Source of the DNA: CALCHX01 sp035761165
Lineage (GTDB): Bacteria; Gemmatimonadota; Gemmatimonadetes; Gemmatimonadales; Gemmatimonadaceae
DNA: 58,300 nt
Assembly (NCBI GenBank): GCA_035761165.1
Contig: DASTRO010000141.1
Coordinates: forward strand, 1 to 58,300
Reading direction: 5' to 3'
Shown here: piece after piece, positions 24,284-32,389 of the stretch
How the letters are laid out: each line of letters opens with the position of its first letter
Position numbering within the stretch: the stretch's first letter is position 1
Program-made: the position numbers and the translations under genes
The notes under the pieces: generated by a model
Seen by the model: only the letters and a program-made list of their open reading frames with translations
What the model was told of the DNA's origin: nothing
The model's database searches: none

Positions 24284-25237
24284 GTGCGCGTGCTCTTCTG
24301 GGGCACGCCGCACTTCGCCACCCCACCGCTGCGTGCCCTGCTGGGCGAGGGCTTCGACGTCGTCGGCGTGGTGACACAGCCGGACCGGCCGCAGGGCCGG
24401 TCGCGTTCCACGCTGGTGCCGTCGCCGGTGAAGGAGATCGCGCTCGCCGAGCACCTTCCCGTGCTGCAGCCGGAGCGGCCGCGGGGTGACGAGTTCCTGG
24501 CGCAGCTCCGCACCCTGGCGCCCGACCTCTCGATCGTCGTCGCCTACGGCCACATCCTGCCGCAGGCCGTCATCGACCTGCCGCCGCGCGGCACGCTCAA
24601 CATCCACGCCTCGCTGCTTCCCGCGCTGCGCGGCGCGGCCCCGATCCAGGCGGCCATCCGCCAGGGGCTCACCGAGACGGGAGTCACGATCATGCGCATG
24701 GTGCCCGCGCTCGACGCCGGCCCGGTGCTGCTGCGCATGCCGACGCCCATCGTGGAGCACGAGACGTACGGCGAGCTGCAGCAGCGCCTGGCGGAGCTGG
24801 GCGCGCTGGCGCTGATCGAGGCGCTCGCCCTGCTCGAGGTGGGGGCGGCGCGCGAGGAGCCGCAGGACGACGCGCTCGCGACCTACGCGCCCAAGGTGGA
24901 GCGCGAGGACGCGCGCGTCGACTGGACGCGCCCGGCGGCCGAGATCGCGCGCGTCGTGCGGGCCTACGACCCGCGCCCCGGGGCCTTCACGACGCTGCGC
25001 GACGCCGAGGTCAAGCTGTTCGGCGCGCGCGCGGTGCACGGCCACGGCGGCGACCCGGGCGAGGTGCTGGGGGTGGACGAGGCCGGCCTGCTCGTCGGCG
25101 CCGGCGACGACGCGGCGGTGCGGGTCGCCTACGTCCACCCCGCCGGCCGCCGTCGCCTCGCCGCGCTGGACTGGGCGCAGGGGCGCGGCGTGGCGGTGGG
25201 CGAGCGGATGGGGGGAACGGCGAGCGATGAGCGATGA
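24284..25237 (+). CDS. fmt: Methionyl-tRNA formyltransferase
   Basis: This 317-aa enzyme formylates Met-tRNA(fMet) using 10-formyl-tetrahydrofolate. The catalytic core is visible as NIHASLLPALRGAAPIQAAI with its Asn-His pair, followed by ETGVTIMRMVPALDAGPVL, and the C-terminal OB-like domain begins around residue 205. GTG start at 24284. The last residues (GTASDER) and the TGA stop are encoded by the left arm of a repeat element, so the native C-terminus has been replaced or extended by repeat sequence. Confidence 0.96.
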   Translation: MRVLFWGTPHFATPPLRALLGEGFDVVGVVTQPDRPQGRSRSTLVPSPVKEIALAEHLPVLQPERPRGDEFLAQLRTLAPDLSIVVAYGHILPQAVIDLPPRGTLNIHASLLPALRGAAPIQAAIRQGLTETGVTIMRMVPALDAGPVLLRMPTPIVEHETYGELQQRLAELGALALIEALALLEVGAAREEPQDDALATYAPKVEREDARVDWTRPAAEIARVVRAYDPRPGAFTTLRDAEVKLFGARAVHGHGGDPGEVLGVDEAGLLVGAGDDAAVRVAYVHPAGRRRLAALDWAQGRGVAVGERMGGTASDER

Positions 25238-25336
25238 GCGACGAGCGGGGGCCTCGGGCTGGCCAGTACTGGCCTCCCGAGGGGTGCGCGGGTCACTCAG
25301 CGCTCATCGCTCCTCGCTCGTAGCTCATCGCTCGCC
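25216..25336. repeat. Inverted heptamer-repeat element between fmt and the RCC1 gene
   Basis: Left arm (25219-25248) of GAGCGATGAGCGATGAGCGA words overlapping the fmt stop; right arm (about 25301-25336) CGCTCATCGCTCCTCGCTCG ending at the RCC1 gene stop. The core is a near-perfect palindrome: CCTCGGGCT, GGCCAGTACTGGCC, TCCCGAGG. It fills the whole convergent intergenic space, so it may serve as a bidirectional terminator. Confidence 0.82.
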
Positions 25337-26902
25337 TTACGGCTGATACGCCACCTTCACCGGGCTCGTCCGCCCCTCGTTGGTCGCGTCGCCCACCTGG
25401 CCGTAGAGATTGTTCCCCACGCAGTAGACCTTCTCGTCGGTCGTGACGCCGCAGCTCAGCGTCTCACCGGCGCTGAAGGAGCGGAAGGTCAGCTCCGGCG
25501 CCACCGGGAGCGGCGTCGCGCTGTTCGTCGTCGTGCCGGTGCCGAGCTGGCCGTAGCGATTGTCGCCCCAGCAGTAGGCCTTCCCCGCGGCCGTCACGCC
25601 GCAGGTGTGATAGTCGCCCGCCGACAGCGTCGCGAAGGCGGTGACGCCCGCCGGCATGGCCACCTGGATGGGGAGCAGCGAGTTCTCGACGCCGCTCGTG
25701 CCGAGCTGCCAGTAGCGGTTGTCGCCCCAGCACCACGGCACCCCGCCGGAGAGCGCGCAGGTGTGGTGCGCTCCGGCCGCGATCGCGTCGAAGGTCAGCC
25801 CGGTCTGGACGGCCACCGGCACCCCGCTGATCGGCGCGCCCGTCGAGTCCACGAGGTTGTTGAGCGTCCAGTTCGTCGTGCCGTCGCCGAGCTGGCCGTA
25901 GCCGTTGAAGCCCCAGCACCAGGCGCGGTCGTCGAGGTCGATGGCGCAGCTGTGCAGCCCGCCGACGGCCATCGTCTTGAAGGTCTGCGCGCTGACCGGC
26001 CGTGGCACGGCGACGAAGACCGACTCGGCGGGTGGGATCTTGGCGCCCACCTCGCCCTCCTGGTTGAAGCCCCAGCAGTAGACGAGCCCCGCCTTGGAGA
26101 GGCCGCAGGTGTGATTCCACCCGGAGCCGATGGAGGCGAAGGCCACCGGGGTGGATGCCTGACGCGGCTTGGCCGACGGCGTGGCGTCGCCGGTCCCGAG
26201 ACGGCCATCCACGTTCGCGCCCCAGCAGTAGGCGATGCCGGAAAGCGTGATGCCGCAGGTGTGATAGCGACCGCCGCTCAGCTGCCGGAAGGTGAGCCGG
26301 GCCGCCGAGTCCTCGGGCGCGATGAGCGCGGTGGGCACGTTGCGGTTGTCGTACCCGCCCGAGCCCAGCTGGCCGTCGCCGTTGTAGCCCCAGCAGTACA
26401 CGGCGGCCGACGGGGTGATGGCGCACGCGTGGAAGCCGCCCGCGTCCACCGACTCGAACTGCAGCGTGGCGGTGGCGGTGAAGGTGACGTTGAAGTTGCC
26501 CACCTCGGCGCGCACGAACTGCGCACCCGGCTCGGCGCCGAGCTGCCAGGTCGCACTCGCCTCGCCGTTCTCGTCGGTGGCGGGGGTGACCGGCACCACC
26601 GCGCCACTGCCGCCGAGCGTCCACGCCACCTCGGCGTTCTTCACCGGGTCGCCGTTGGCGTCGGTGACCTTCACCACGAGCCGCTGGGCGACGATCTGGT
26701 TGACCAGCGTGGACTGGCTGTCGCCACTCACCTTGGCGAGCGCCGAGGCGTCGCGATTGGCGGGCTCGGTGGGGTCCACCTTGGGCGGCGGCGGGACGAC
26801 GACGCCGGTGTCGTCGACACCGGTCATGCCGCCGCAGCCCGCCAGGAGCACGGCGAGGCAGCTTCCGACGAGCGCGGTCTGTGCGAGTCTACGGCCGAAC
26901 AT
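25337..26902 (-). CDS. Lipoprotein with Ig-like domain and RCC1-type repeats
   Basis: This 521-aa predicted lipoprotein has a lipobox LLAGC at the end of a signal peptide (MFGRRLAQ start at 26902), then a Pro/Asp linker, a bacterial Ig-like (Big_1-type) domain (about 60-150; VVKVTDANGDPVKNAEVAWTL), and about seven RCC1/BNR-like blade repeats, each with CWGxNxxGQLG and HTC (residues about 155-520). The regular paired cysteines (HxC...YCWG) suggest disulfides. A cell-surface seven-bladed propeller for binding is inferred; no enzymatic site is visible. Convergent with fmt across a palindromic element. Confidence 0.85.
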   Translation of the reverse strand: MFGRRLAQTALVGSCLAVLLAGCGGMTGVDDTGVVVPPPPKVDPTEPANRDASALAKVSGDSQSTLVNQIVAQRLVVKVTDANGDPVKNAEVAWTLGGSGAVVPVTPATDENGEASATWQLGAEPGAQFVRAEVGNFNVTFTATATLQFESVDAGGFHACAITPSAAVYCWGYNGDGQLGSGGYDNRNVPTALIAPEDSAARLTFRQLSGGRYHTCGITLSGIAYCWGANVDGRLGTGDATPSAKPRQASTPVAFASIGSGWNHTCGLSKAGLVYCWGFNQEGEVGAKIPPAESVFVAVPRPVSAQTFKTMAVGGLHSCAIDLDDRAWCWGFNGYGQLGDGTTNWTLNNLVDSTGAPISGVPVAVQTGLTFDAIAAGAHHTCALSGGVPWCWGDNRYWQLGTSGVENSLLPIQVAMPAGVTAFATLSAGDYHTCGVTAAGKAYCWGDNRYGQLGTGTTTNSATPLPVAPELTFRSFSAGETLSCGVTTDEKVYCVGNNLYGQVGDATNEGRTSPVKVAYQP

Positions 26903-27070
26903 TCGCCCCCTCCACGGATGGCTCTGATCCTTCGGGTATGCGGCGCGCCGCGGCGCCCCGCCTCGGCCCACCGGCCACCTTTACAGGCGGCGCCGCGGCG
27001 GAGATCTTGCCCCGGTGCTCGGCGGGCGGGCTGAAGTCAGGACGAGCGACCGCCGGCCCTGTAACCCACC

Positions 27071-27796
27071 ATGCCCGCGCCCCCCCTCCCCGCTCCGCGC
27101 CCCGCGGTGGCCGATTCGCGCCTGGTCGTGGTGCCCGTGGTGCACGCGGTCACCACCCCGGAGCTCGTTGCGGATGCCGGCTTCCCGGCCCGCGCGCGGG
27201 CCGTCATGCGCGCCCTGGGCGCGCGCGGCGCCGTGCACCTGCGGGCGCCGGGGCTCACCGCCCGGCAGCTGCTCGAGGTCGCGCTGGCGCTCGGCGACGC
27301 GCAGCGGGAGACCGGCTGCTGGCTGGTGGTGAACGACCGGGTGGACGTGGCGCTCGCGGCAGGCGTGCGCGGCGTGCAGCTGACGACCCGCTCCATGTCG
27401 CCGGCCGACGCGCGGCGGATCGCCCCCGGGCTCGCCCTCGGCGCCAGCGTGCACGACGCGGCGGCGGCGGCCCGGGCTGCCGCCGAGGGGGCGGACTGGG
27501 TCGTGGCCGGGCACGTCTACGCCACCGCCTCGCATCCGGGCGAGGCACCGGGCGGCGAGGCGCTCGTGCGCGATGTGGCCGCCACCGCGCGGCTGCCCGT
27601 GATCGCCATCGGCGGCGTGCGGCCGGAGCACGTGCCGGCGCTGCGCCGCGCCGGCGCGCACGGCGTGGCCGTCATTCGCGGCGTGTGGGCGGCCAGCGAT
27701 GCCGATCGTGCGGCCACCGACTATCTTGCGTCGTATGACGCAGACGCAACTGGCGACGGAGACGATCGCCCTGACGGTGAACGGCGAGCGCCGTGA
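27071..27796 (+). CDS. tenI: Thiazole tautomerase / thiamine-phosphate synthase family protein
   Basis: This 241-aa TIM-barrel protein belongs to the ThiE/TenI family. Where ThiE has a GPVF/T-K motif, this has WVVAGHVYATASH, the His-containing pattern of TenI, which tautomerises the thiazole product of ThiG. Adjacent thiS and thiG favour TenI, but ThiE activity cannot be excluded. Phosphate-binding IGGV(R)PEHV and AVIRGVW are present. The final 20 or so residues are acidic and overlap thiS by 62 nt in another frame. ATG 27071. No TPP riboswitch is recognisable upstream. Confidence 0.8.
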   Translation: MPAPPLPAPRPAVADSRLVVVPVVHAVTTPELVADAGFPARARAVMRALGARGAVHLRAPGLTARQLLEVALALGDAQRETGCWLVVNDRVDVALAAGVRGVQLTTRSMSPADARRIAPGLALGASVHDAAAAARAAAEGADWVVAGHVYATASHPGEAPGGEALVRDVAATARLPVIAIGGVRPEHVPALRRAGAHGVAVIRGVWAASDADRAATDYLASYDADATGDGDDRPDGERRAP

Positions 27797-27968
27797 GGTG
27801 GCCGCGGGCACGACGCTCGGGCAGCTCCTGCGCACGCTGGAGCTCGATCCGCGACTCATCGTGGTCGAGCGCAACCGCGTGATCCTGCGCGACCGCGACG
27901 CGTACGACGGGCTCGCCCTCGCCGACGGGGACACGCTGGAGCTCGTGCACTTCGTCGGGGGGGGCTGA
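27735..27968 (+). CDS. thiS: Thiamine biosynthesis sulfur-carrier protein
   Basis: A 77-aa ubiquitin-like protein ending GGG; the C-terminal Gly-Gly is adenylated and thiocarboxylated to carry sulfur to ThiG. Typical features are LTVNGERREVAAGTTLGQLL and LVHFVGGG. ThiS usually ends exactly in GG, so the extra terminal Gly is slightly unusual. The start is inside the 3' end of the preceding gene; thiG starts 2 nt after the stop. Confidence 0.92.
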   Translation: MTQTQLATETIALTVNGERREVAAGTTLGQLLRTLELDPRLIVVERNRVILRDRDAYDGLALADGDTLELVHFVGGG

Positions 27969-27969
27969 G

Positions 27970-28782
27970 ATGACCGCGACGACGATCGCGCACGAGGGCG
28001 CGCAGACGGCCGACGCGCCGCTCGTCATCGGCGGGCGGGCGTTCCGCTCGCGCCTCATGGTCGGCACGGGGAAGTACGCCTCCAACGCGCACATGGTGGC
28101 CGCGCTCGAGGCGTCGGGCGCCGAGGTGGTGACGGTCGCCGTGCGCCGGGTGGACCTCGACCGGACGAAGGAGGAGGGGGTCCTCTACCACCTGAGCCCC
28201 GAACGCTTCTTCCTGCTCGCCAACACCGCCGGCTGCTACACGGCCGACGAGGCCATCCGCTATGCGCGCCTGGGCCAGGCCGCGGGCTTCAACGAGTTCG
28301 TGAAGCTCGAGGTCATCGGCGACCAGGAGACGCTGCTGCCGGACACCGCCGGCCTGCTCGAGGCGACGCGCACGCTCGCCGCCGAGGGGTTCAAGGTGAT
28401 GGCCTACACGAACGACGACCTGATCATGGCGCTGCGGCTCGAGGACGCCGGCGCGGTGGCGGTGATGCCGCTCGCCTCGCCGATCGGCTCGGGGCTGGGG
28501 CTGCTCAACCCGTACGCCATCCGCACCATCAAGCACCGCCTGTCGGTGCCGGTGATCGTCGACGCGGGCGTGGGCACGGCCTCGGACGCGTGCGTGACGA
28601 TGGAGCAGGGCGTGGACGGGATCCTCATGAACACCGCGCTGGCCGCGGCCGAGGACCCGGTGCGCATGGCGACGGCGATGCGCCTGGCGGTGGACGCCGG
28701 GCGGCTGGCCTACCTGGCCGGCCGGATGCCGCGGCGCGAGGTGGCGGTGCCGTCGTCGCCGCTCACCGGCATGCTCGCCTGA
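27970..28782 (+). CDS. thiG: Thiazole synthase
   Basis: This 270-aa enzyme condenses deoxyxylulose phosphate, dehydroglycine and ThiS-thiocarboxylate into the thiazole phosphate. Family sequences include RLMVGTGKYAS, LLANTAGCYTADEAI and the Schiff-base lysine region EFVKLEVIGD, and the phosphate loop VDAGVGTASDA. ATG 27970. With tenI and thiS this gives the thiazole branch only; thiC, thiD and the glycine oxidase/ThiH are not here. Confidence 0.96.
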   Translation: MTATTIAHEGAQTADAPLVIGGRAFRSRLMVGTGKYASNAHMVAALEASGAEVVTVAVRRVDLDRTKEEGVLYHLSPERFFLLANTAGCYTADEAIRYARLGQAAGFNEFVKLEVIGDQETLLPDTAGLLEATRTLAAEGFKVMAYTNDDLIMALRLEDAGAVAVMPLASPIGSGLGLLNPYAIRTIKHRLSVPVIVDAGVGTASDACVTMEQGVDGILMNTALAAAEDPVRMATAMRLAVDAGRLAYLAGRMPRREVAVPSSPLTGMLA

Positions 28783-28783
28783 G

Positions 28784-30193
28784 GTGACCGTGGCGGAGGA
28801 GCGCGCTCGCACCACCGGGCGCTCGAGCGCGGAGCCGGCCGACGGCGACCGGCGGCCGCCGCGTCCCCCGGGGGCGCCGGGCGGCGTCACCGAGGCGCGC
28901 GTCGTCGCCGCCGAGGTCTGCGCCGACATGCGGGCCGGCGAGCTGCTCGACCCGGCCTTCGAGCGCCGCGCCGGGCGCCTCGACGCGCGCGACCGCCGCT
29001 GGACGCAGGAGCTGCTCTGGGGGATGCTGCGCCGCCGCAGCTGGTTGGACGCGGTGCTCGCGGCACGCGTGCGCGGCGGCCTCGCCCGGCTCGATGCCGA
29101 CGTCGCCGACCTCCTCCGCCTGGGCACCGCACAGCTCCTCTACATGGGAAGCGTGCCCGCCTACGCCGCCATCGCGCAGACGGTGGAGCTGGCCAAGCGC
29201 CGCCACGGCATGGGCGCCGGTGGGCTGGTGAACGCCGTGCTGCGCCGCGTGGACCGCGAGCGCGCCGAGCTCGGCGTGGCGCTGCCGCACGATCCCATCG
29301 ATCGGCTGGCGCTCGTCCACTCGCATCCGCGCTGGCTGGTGCAGCGGTGGGTGGAGCGGTGGGGCGAGGCGGAGGCGGAGCGCCTGCTCCAGGCCAACAA
29401 CGAGGAGGCGCCGGTGGTCGTGCGCCCCTACGGCGTGGTGCGCGAGCAGCTGGAGACGATGCTCGAGGCGGCGGGCGTGGTGGTGGCCGAGGTCCCGCTG
29501 GCGCGCGACAGCCTGCGGCTCTCCGGCACCGGCGCGCTCACCGAGCTGGGGGCGTTCCGGCAGGGGCTCTTCTTCATGCAGGACCCCGCCTCCACGCTGG
29601 TGACCGACTACGCCGCCGTGCCGGCCGGAGCCACGGTGGCCGACCTCTGCGCGGCGCCCGGCGGCAAGGCGCTGGAGCTGGCGCGCACCGCCGGCCTGGT
29701 GGTGGCCGCCGACCGGAGCTGGGCACGGCTGCAGCGCGTCGTCGCCAATCTGCGGCGCCTGGACGCGCGCACCGTGTACCCGCTGGTGGCCGATGCGCGG
29801 CAGCCGGCCATCGCGCCGGTGGACGTCGTGCTGATCGACGTGCCCTGCACCGGCACCGGTACCTTCCGCCGCCATCCGGACGCCCGCTGGCGCCTGAAGC
29901 CGTCGGACCTGGCGGTGATGCCGGCGCTGCAGCGCAGCATCCTGCAGGCGGCGGCAGACGTCGTGAAGCCGGGCGGACTGCTGGTCTACAGCACCTGCTC
30001 GCTGGAGCCCGAGGAGAACGACGCGCAGGTCGACGCCTTCCTCGCCGCGGCCGGCGACGCCTGGGCGGTGGAGCCGCCGCCGGCGGGGAGCGTGCCCGCC
30101 GAGGTGCTGGACGGTGATCGGCTGCGCGTGCTGCCGCACCGTCACGGCACCGACGGCGCCTTCGCCGTGCGACTGCGGAGGACGCACGGGTGA
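28784..30193 (+). CDS. rsmB: 16S rRNA m5C967 methyltransferase
   Basis: The 469-aa product has an N-terminal NusB-like RNA-binding domain (about 35-175) and a C-terminal SAM methyltransferase domain with CAAPGGKALELA (SAM site), DVPCTGTGTFRRHPDARW (general-acid Cys) and YSTCSLEPEEN (nucleophilic Cys). It methylates C967 of 16S rRNA. GTG at 28784, one base after the thiG stop. def-fmt-rsmB grouping is common; here the thi genes and an RCC1 gene come between. Confidence 0.94.
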   Translation: MTVAEERARTTGRSSAEPADGDRRPPRPPGAPGGVTEARVVAAEVCADMRAGELLDPAFERRAGRLDARDRRWTQELLWGMLRRRSWLDAVLAARVRGGLARLDADVADLLRLGTAQLLYMGSVPAYAAIAQTVELAKRRHGMGAGGLVNAVLRRVDRERAELGVALPHDPIDRLALVHSHPRWLVQRWVERWGEAEAERLLQANNEEAPVVVRPYGVVREQLETMLEAAGVVVAEVPLARDSLRLSGTGALTELGAFRQGLFFMQDPASTLVTDYAAVPAGATVADLCAAPGGKALELARTAGLVVAADRSWARLQRVVANLRRLDARTVYPLVADARQPAIAPVDVVLIDVPCTGTGTFRRHPDARWRLKPSDLAVMPALQRSILQAAADVVKPGGLLVYSTCSLEPEENDAQVDAFLAAAGDAWAVEPPPAGSVPAEVLDGDRLRVLPHRHGTDGAFAVRLRRTHG

Positions 30194-31005
30194 GCCCACG
30201 CACGGAGCGCGCGCGGGCGAGCTGGCGTGCCCGCCTGCGCCGATTTCTCCCCTACCTCATCGCGGCCGCGGGCGGCTTCCTCCTCGCGTATCTCGCCGTC
30301 TTCTTCTTCATCCTGCCGACGGCGCTCGTTCCCGACGAGGGGCCGCTGCCCAACGTCGTCGGGCTCTACTTCGACGACGCCGTACAGCGCCTGCGCCACG
30401 CCGGCTTCGACGGCACGCAGGGCGAGAGCCGCTACCACCAGACGGCGCCCGCCGGTGTGGTGCTGGAACAGAGCCCGCCGGCCGACAGCCGACAGCCGCG
30501 CGGCACGATGGTGACGCTGGCCACCAGCAAGGGGCAGCTGGAGGCCGAGGTGCCGCGCGTCGTCGGCCTGTCGCGCCGGCAGGCGCAGATGGCGCTGCAG
30601 AACGCGGGGCTGGAGCTGGGCGACGTCCAGACGCGCGAGAGCGACGCCCCGCGTGGCGAGGTGATCGCCGTGGATCCGGTGGCCGGCACGCGCGTGCCCA
30701 TCCCGACGTCGGTCCGCATCGTGGTCAGCCGCGGGCCGTCGGAGATGGACATGCCCGACCTCGTGGGGCAGTCGTACCCGCAGGCGCGCTCGCTGCTGGA
30801 GCAGCTGGGGCTGCGTCCCGAGCCGCCGGAGTTCGACTCGCTCAGCTACATGCCGGAGTACACCGTGCTCTCGCAGTCGCCGGCCGCCGGCGCGCGCGTG
30901 GAGCCGGGCACGCACGTCACCCTCCGCGTCGCCGGCCGCTCGCCGTCCGCCCCCGCCCCCGCCTCGCCGTCGCCCTCGTCGCCTCCACCACCGCCCGCGT
31001 CCTAG
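30190..31005 (+). CDS. Membrane-anchored PASTA-domain protein without a kinase
   Basis: The 271-aa product has a short basic N-terminus, one transmembrane helix (about 20-42, YLIAAAGGFLLAYLAVFFFIL), three extracytoplasmic PASTA domains (about 50-115, 116-180, 181-248; each with the form PxVVGLxxxxAxxxLxxAGL), and a Pro/Ser-rich C-terminus. PASTA domains bind peptidoglycan or lipid II in Ser/Thr kinases and PBPs; here no kinase domain is attached. GTG 30190 overlaps the rsmB stop (GTGA). A cell-wall sensing role is inference. Confidence 0.88.
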   Translation: MSPRTERARASWRARLRRFLPYLIAAAGGFLLAYLAVFFFILPTALVPDEGPLPNVVGLYFDDAVQRLRHAGFDGTQGESRYHQTAPAGVVLEQSPPADSRQPRGTMVTLATSKGQLEAEVPRVVGLSRRQAQMALQNAGLELGDVQTRESDAPRGEVIAVDPVAGTRVPIPTSVRIVVSRGPSEMDMPDLVGQSYPQARSLLEQLGLRPEPPEFDSLSYMPEYTVLSQSPAAGARVEPGTHVTLRVAGRSPSAPAPASPSPSSPPPPPAS

Positions 31006-31006
31006 C

Positions 31007-31050
31007 GTCTCGCGCCTGGCCCCTCGCGCCTGCCGTTCGCGCCTCGCGCC
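31007..31050. repeat. Degenerate TCGCGCC tandem repeat
   Basis: Four to five copies of TCGCGCC with short spacers, in one orientation only, filling most of the PASTA-rpe gap. The same word recurs inside the element at 36475-36634. Confidence 0.6.
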
Positions 31051-31081
31051 CACTCACCCGACCACGCTCGTCGCCTCCGCC

Positions 31082-31747
31082 ATGCCCGTCCGCATCGCCC
31101 CCTCGATCCTCAGCGCCGACTTCGCGCGTCTCGCCGACGAGATCGCGATGTGCGAGGCCGCCGGCGCCGACTGGATCCACGTGGACGTGATGGACGGGCG
31201 CTTCGTGCCCAACCTCACCTTCGGCGCCAAGGTGATCGAGACGGTGCGCCGCGTCACCGCGCTGCCGATCGACGTGCACCTGATGGTCGTGGAGCCGGAG
31301 CACTACTTCGACGACTTCGCCGCCGCCGGGGCGAGCGGGCTCACCATCCATACCGAGGTCTCGCCCCACCTCCACCGCCAGCTCGGGCGCATCCGGGAGC
31401 TCGGCTGCCGGGCCGGCGCGGTGATCAACCCCGCCACGCCGCTCGACGCGGTGCGCGAGGTGGCGGCCGACCTCGACCTGCTGCTCATCATGTCGGTGAA
31501 CCCCGGCTTCGGCGGCCAGCGCTTCATCCCGCAGTCGGTGGACAAGATCCGCCGCGCGCGACAGCTCCTGCTGGCCGAGGGGAGCCGTGCCCTGCTCGAG
31601 GTGGACGGCGGGATCGCGCGCGACACCATCGCCGCCTGCTGGCGGGCCGGGGCCGACACCTTCGTGGCCGGCAGCGCCATCTTCTCGGCGGCCGACCCGG
31701 CGGCGGAGATCCGCGCGCTGCGGGCGTGCTGCATGGAGACCGTATGA
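31082..31747 (+). CDS. rpe: Ribulose-phosphate 3-epimerase
   Basis: This 221-aa TIM-barrel enzyme interconverts ribulose-5-P and xylulose-5-P in the pentose phosphate pathway. Metal and catalytic residues are visible in IAPSILSADF, HVDVMDGRFVPNLTFG, DVHLMV, MSVNPGFGGQ and EVDGGI. ATG 31082. Its TGA overlaps the ATG of the next gene, suggesting coupling. Confidence 0.97.
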   Translation: MPVRIAPSILSADFARLADEIAMCEAAGADWIHVDVMDGRFVPNLTFGAKVIETVRRVTALPIDVHLMVVEPEHYFDDFAAAGASGLTIHTEVSPHLHRQLGRIRELGCRAGAVINPATPLDAVREVAADLDLLLIMSVNPGFGGQRFIPQSVDKIRRARQLLLAEGSRALLEVDGGIARDTIAACWRAGADTFVAGSAIFSAADPAAEIRALRACCMETV

Positions 31748-32388
31748 CCGTCCGCCAGCAGTGGACGCTGGTGCTCGGCGTGGTGGCCGTGCTCGCCCTC
31801 GCGCTCTGGACGGCGACGCACTTCCTGCGCGACGAGCTCTTTCCCGTCACCATCGGCAGCGAGGCGCCGGACTTCACCGCCCGCACGCTGGGCACGCCGG
31901 CGACGACGAAGACCCTCGACGACTATCGGGGGGAGGTGGTGCTGCTGAACGTCTGGGCCACCTGGTGCGCCCCGTGCCGCGAGGAGATGCCGAGCATCGA
32001 GGCGCTGCACCGGCGCTACGGGCCGCGCGGGCTCAAGGTGGTGGCGGTGAGCATCGACGAGCCGGGGTCGGAGGACGCCATCCGCGACTTCGCCCGCCAG
32101 TTCGGCCTCTCCTTCGAGATCCTCCACGACGCGAGCGGCGACATCCAGCGCATCTACCAGACGACCGGCGTGCCGGAGACCTTCGTCATCGGACGCGACG
32201 GCATCATCCGGCGCAAGCAGATCGGCGCCACCGACTGGAGCTCGCCGGCCAACCGCGCGGTGATCGCGCGACTGCTCGGCGTGCCCGGCGACACGGCGGC
32301 CATCCCGGGCGGCGACACGGCGCGCACGGTGCCGGCGATGGCACCGGCGAGCGGAGTCGGCGCGACGCCGGCGCCGGGGGCGCGGTAG
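31744..32388 (+). CDS. Membrane-anchored TlpA/ResA-type thiol-disulfide oxidoreductase
   Basis: The 214-aa product has an uncleaved N-terminal anchor (about 8-27) and a thioredoxin fold with VWATWCAPCREEMPSIE (CxxC), the VAVSIDEPG insertion and the cis-Pro loop GVPETFVIGRDG. Such proteins reduce apocytochrome or other extracytoplasmic disulfides. The C-terminal 30 or so residues are Ala/Pro/Gly-rich. ATG overlaps the rpe stop. The partner is unknown as no cytochrome maturation genes are nearby. Confidence 0.9.
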   Translation: MTVRQQWTLVLGVVAVLALALWTATHFLRDELFPVTIGSEAPDFTARTLGTPATTKTLDDYRGEVVLLNVWATWCAPCREEMPSIEALHRRYGPRGLKVVAVSIDEPGSEDAIRDFARQFGLSFEILHDASGDIQRIYQTTGVPETFVIGRDGIIRRKQIGATDWSSPANRAVIARLLGVPGDTAAIPGGDTARTVPAMAPASGVGATPAPGAR

Positions 32389-32389
32389 C

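Noticed and set aside
26903..27070. Possible TPP riboswitch before the thiazole genes
   Set aside because: The conserved CUGAGA and GAUC/GAACCUGA elements are not found in the 168-nt gap.
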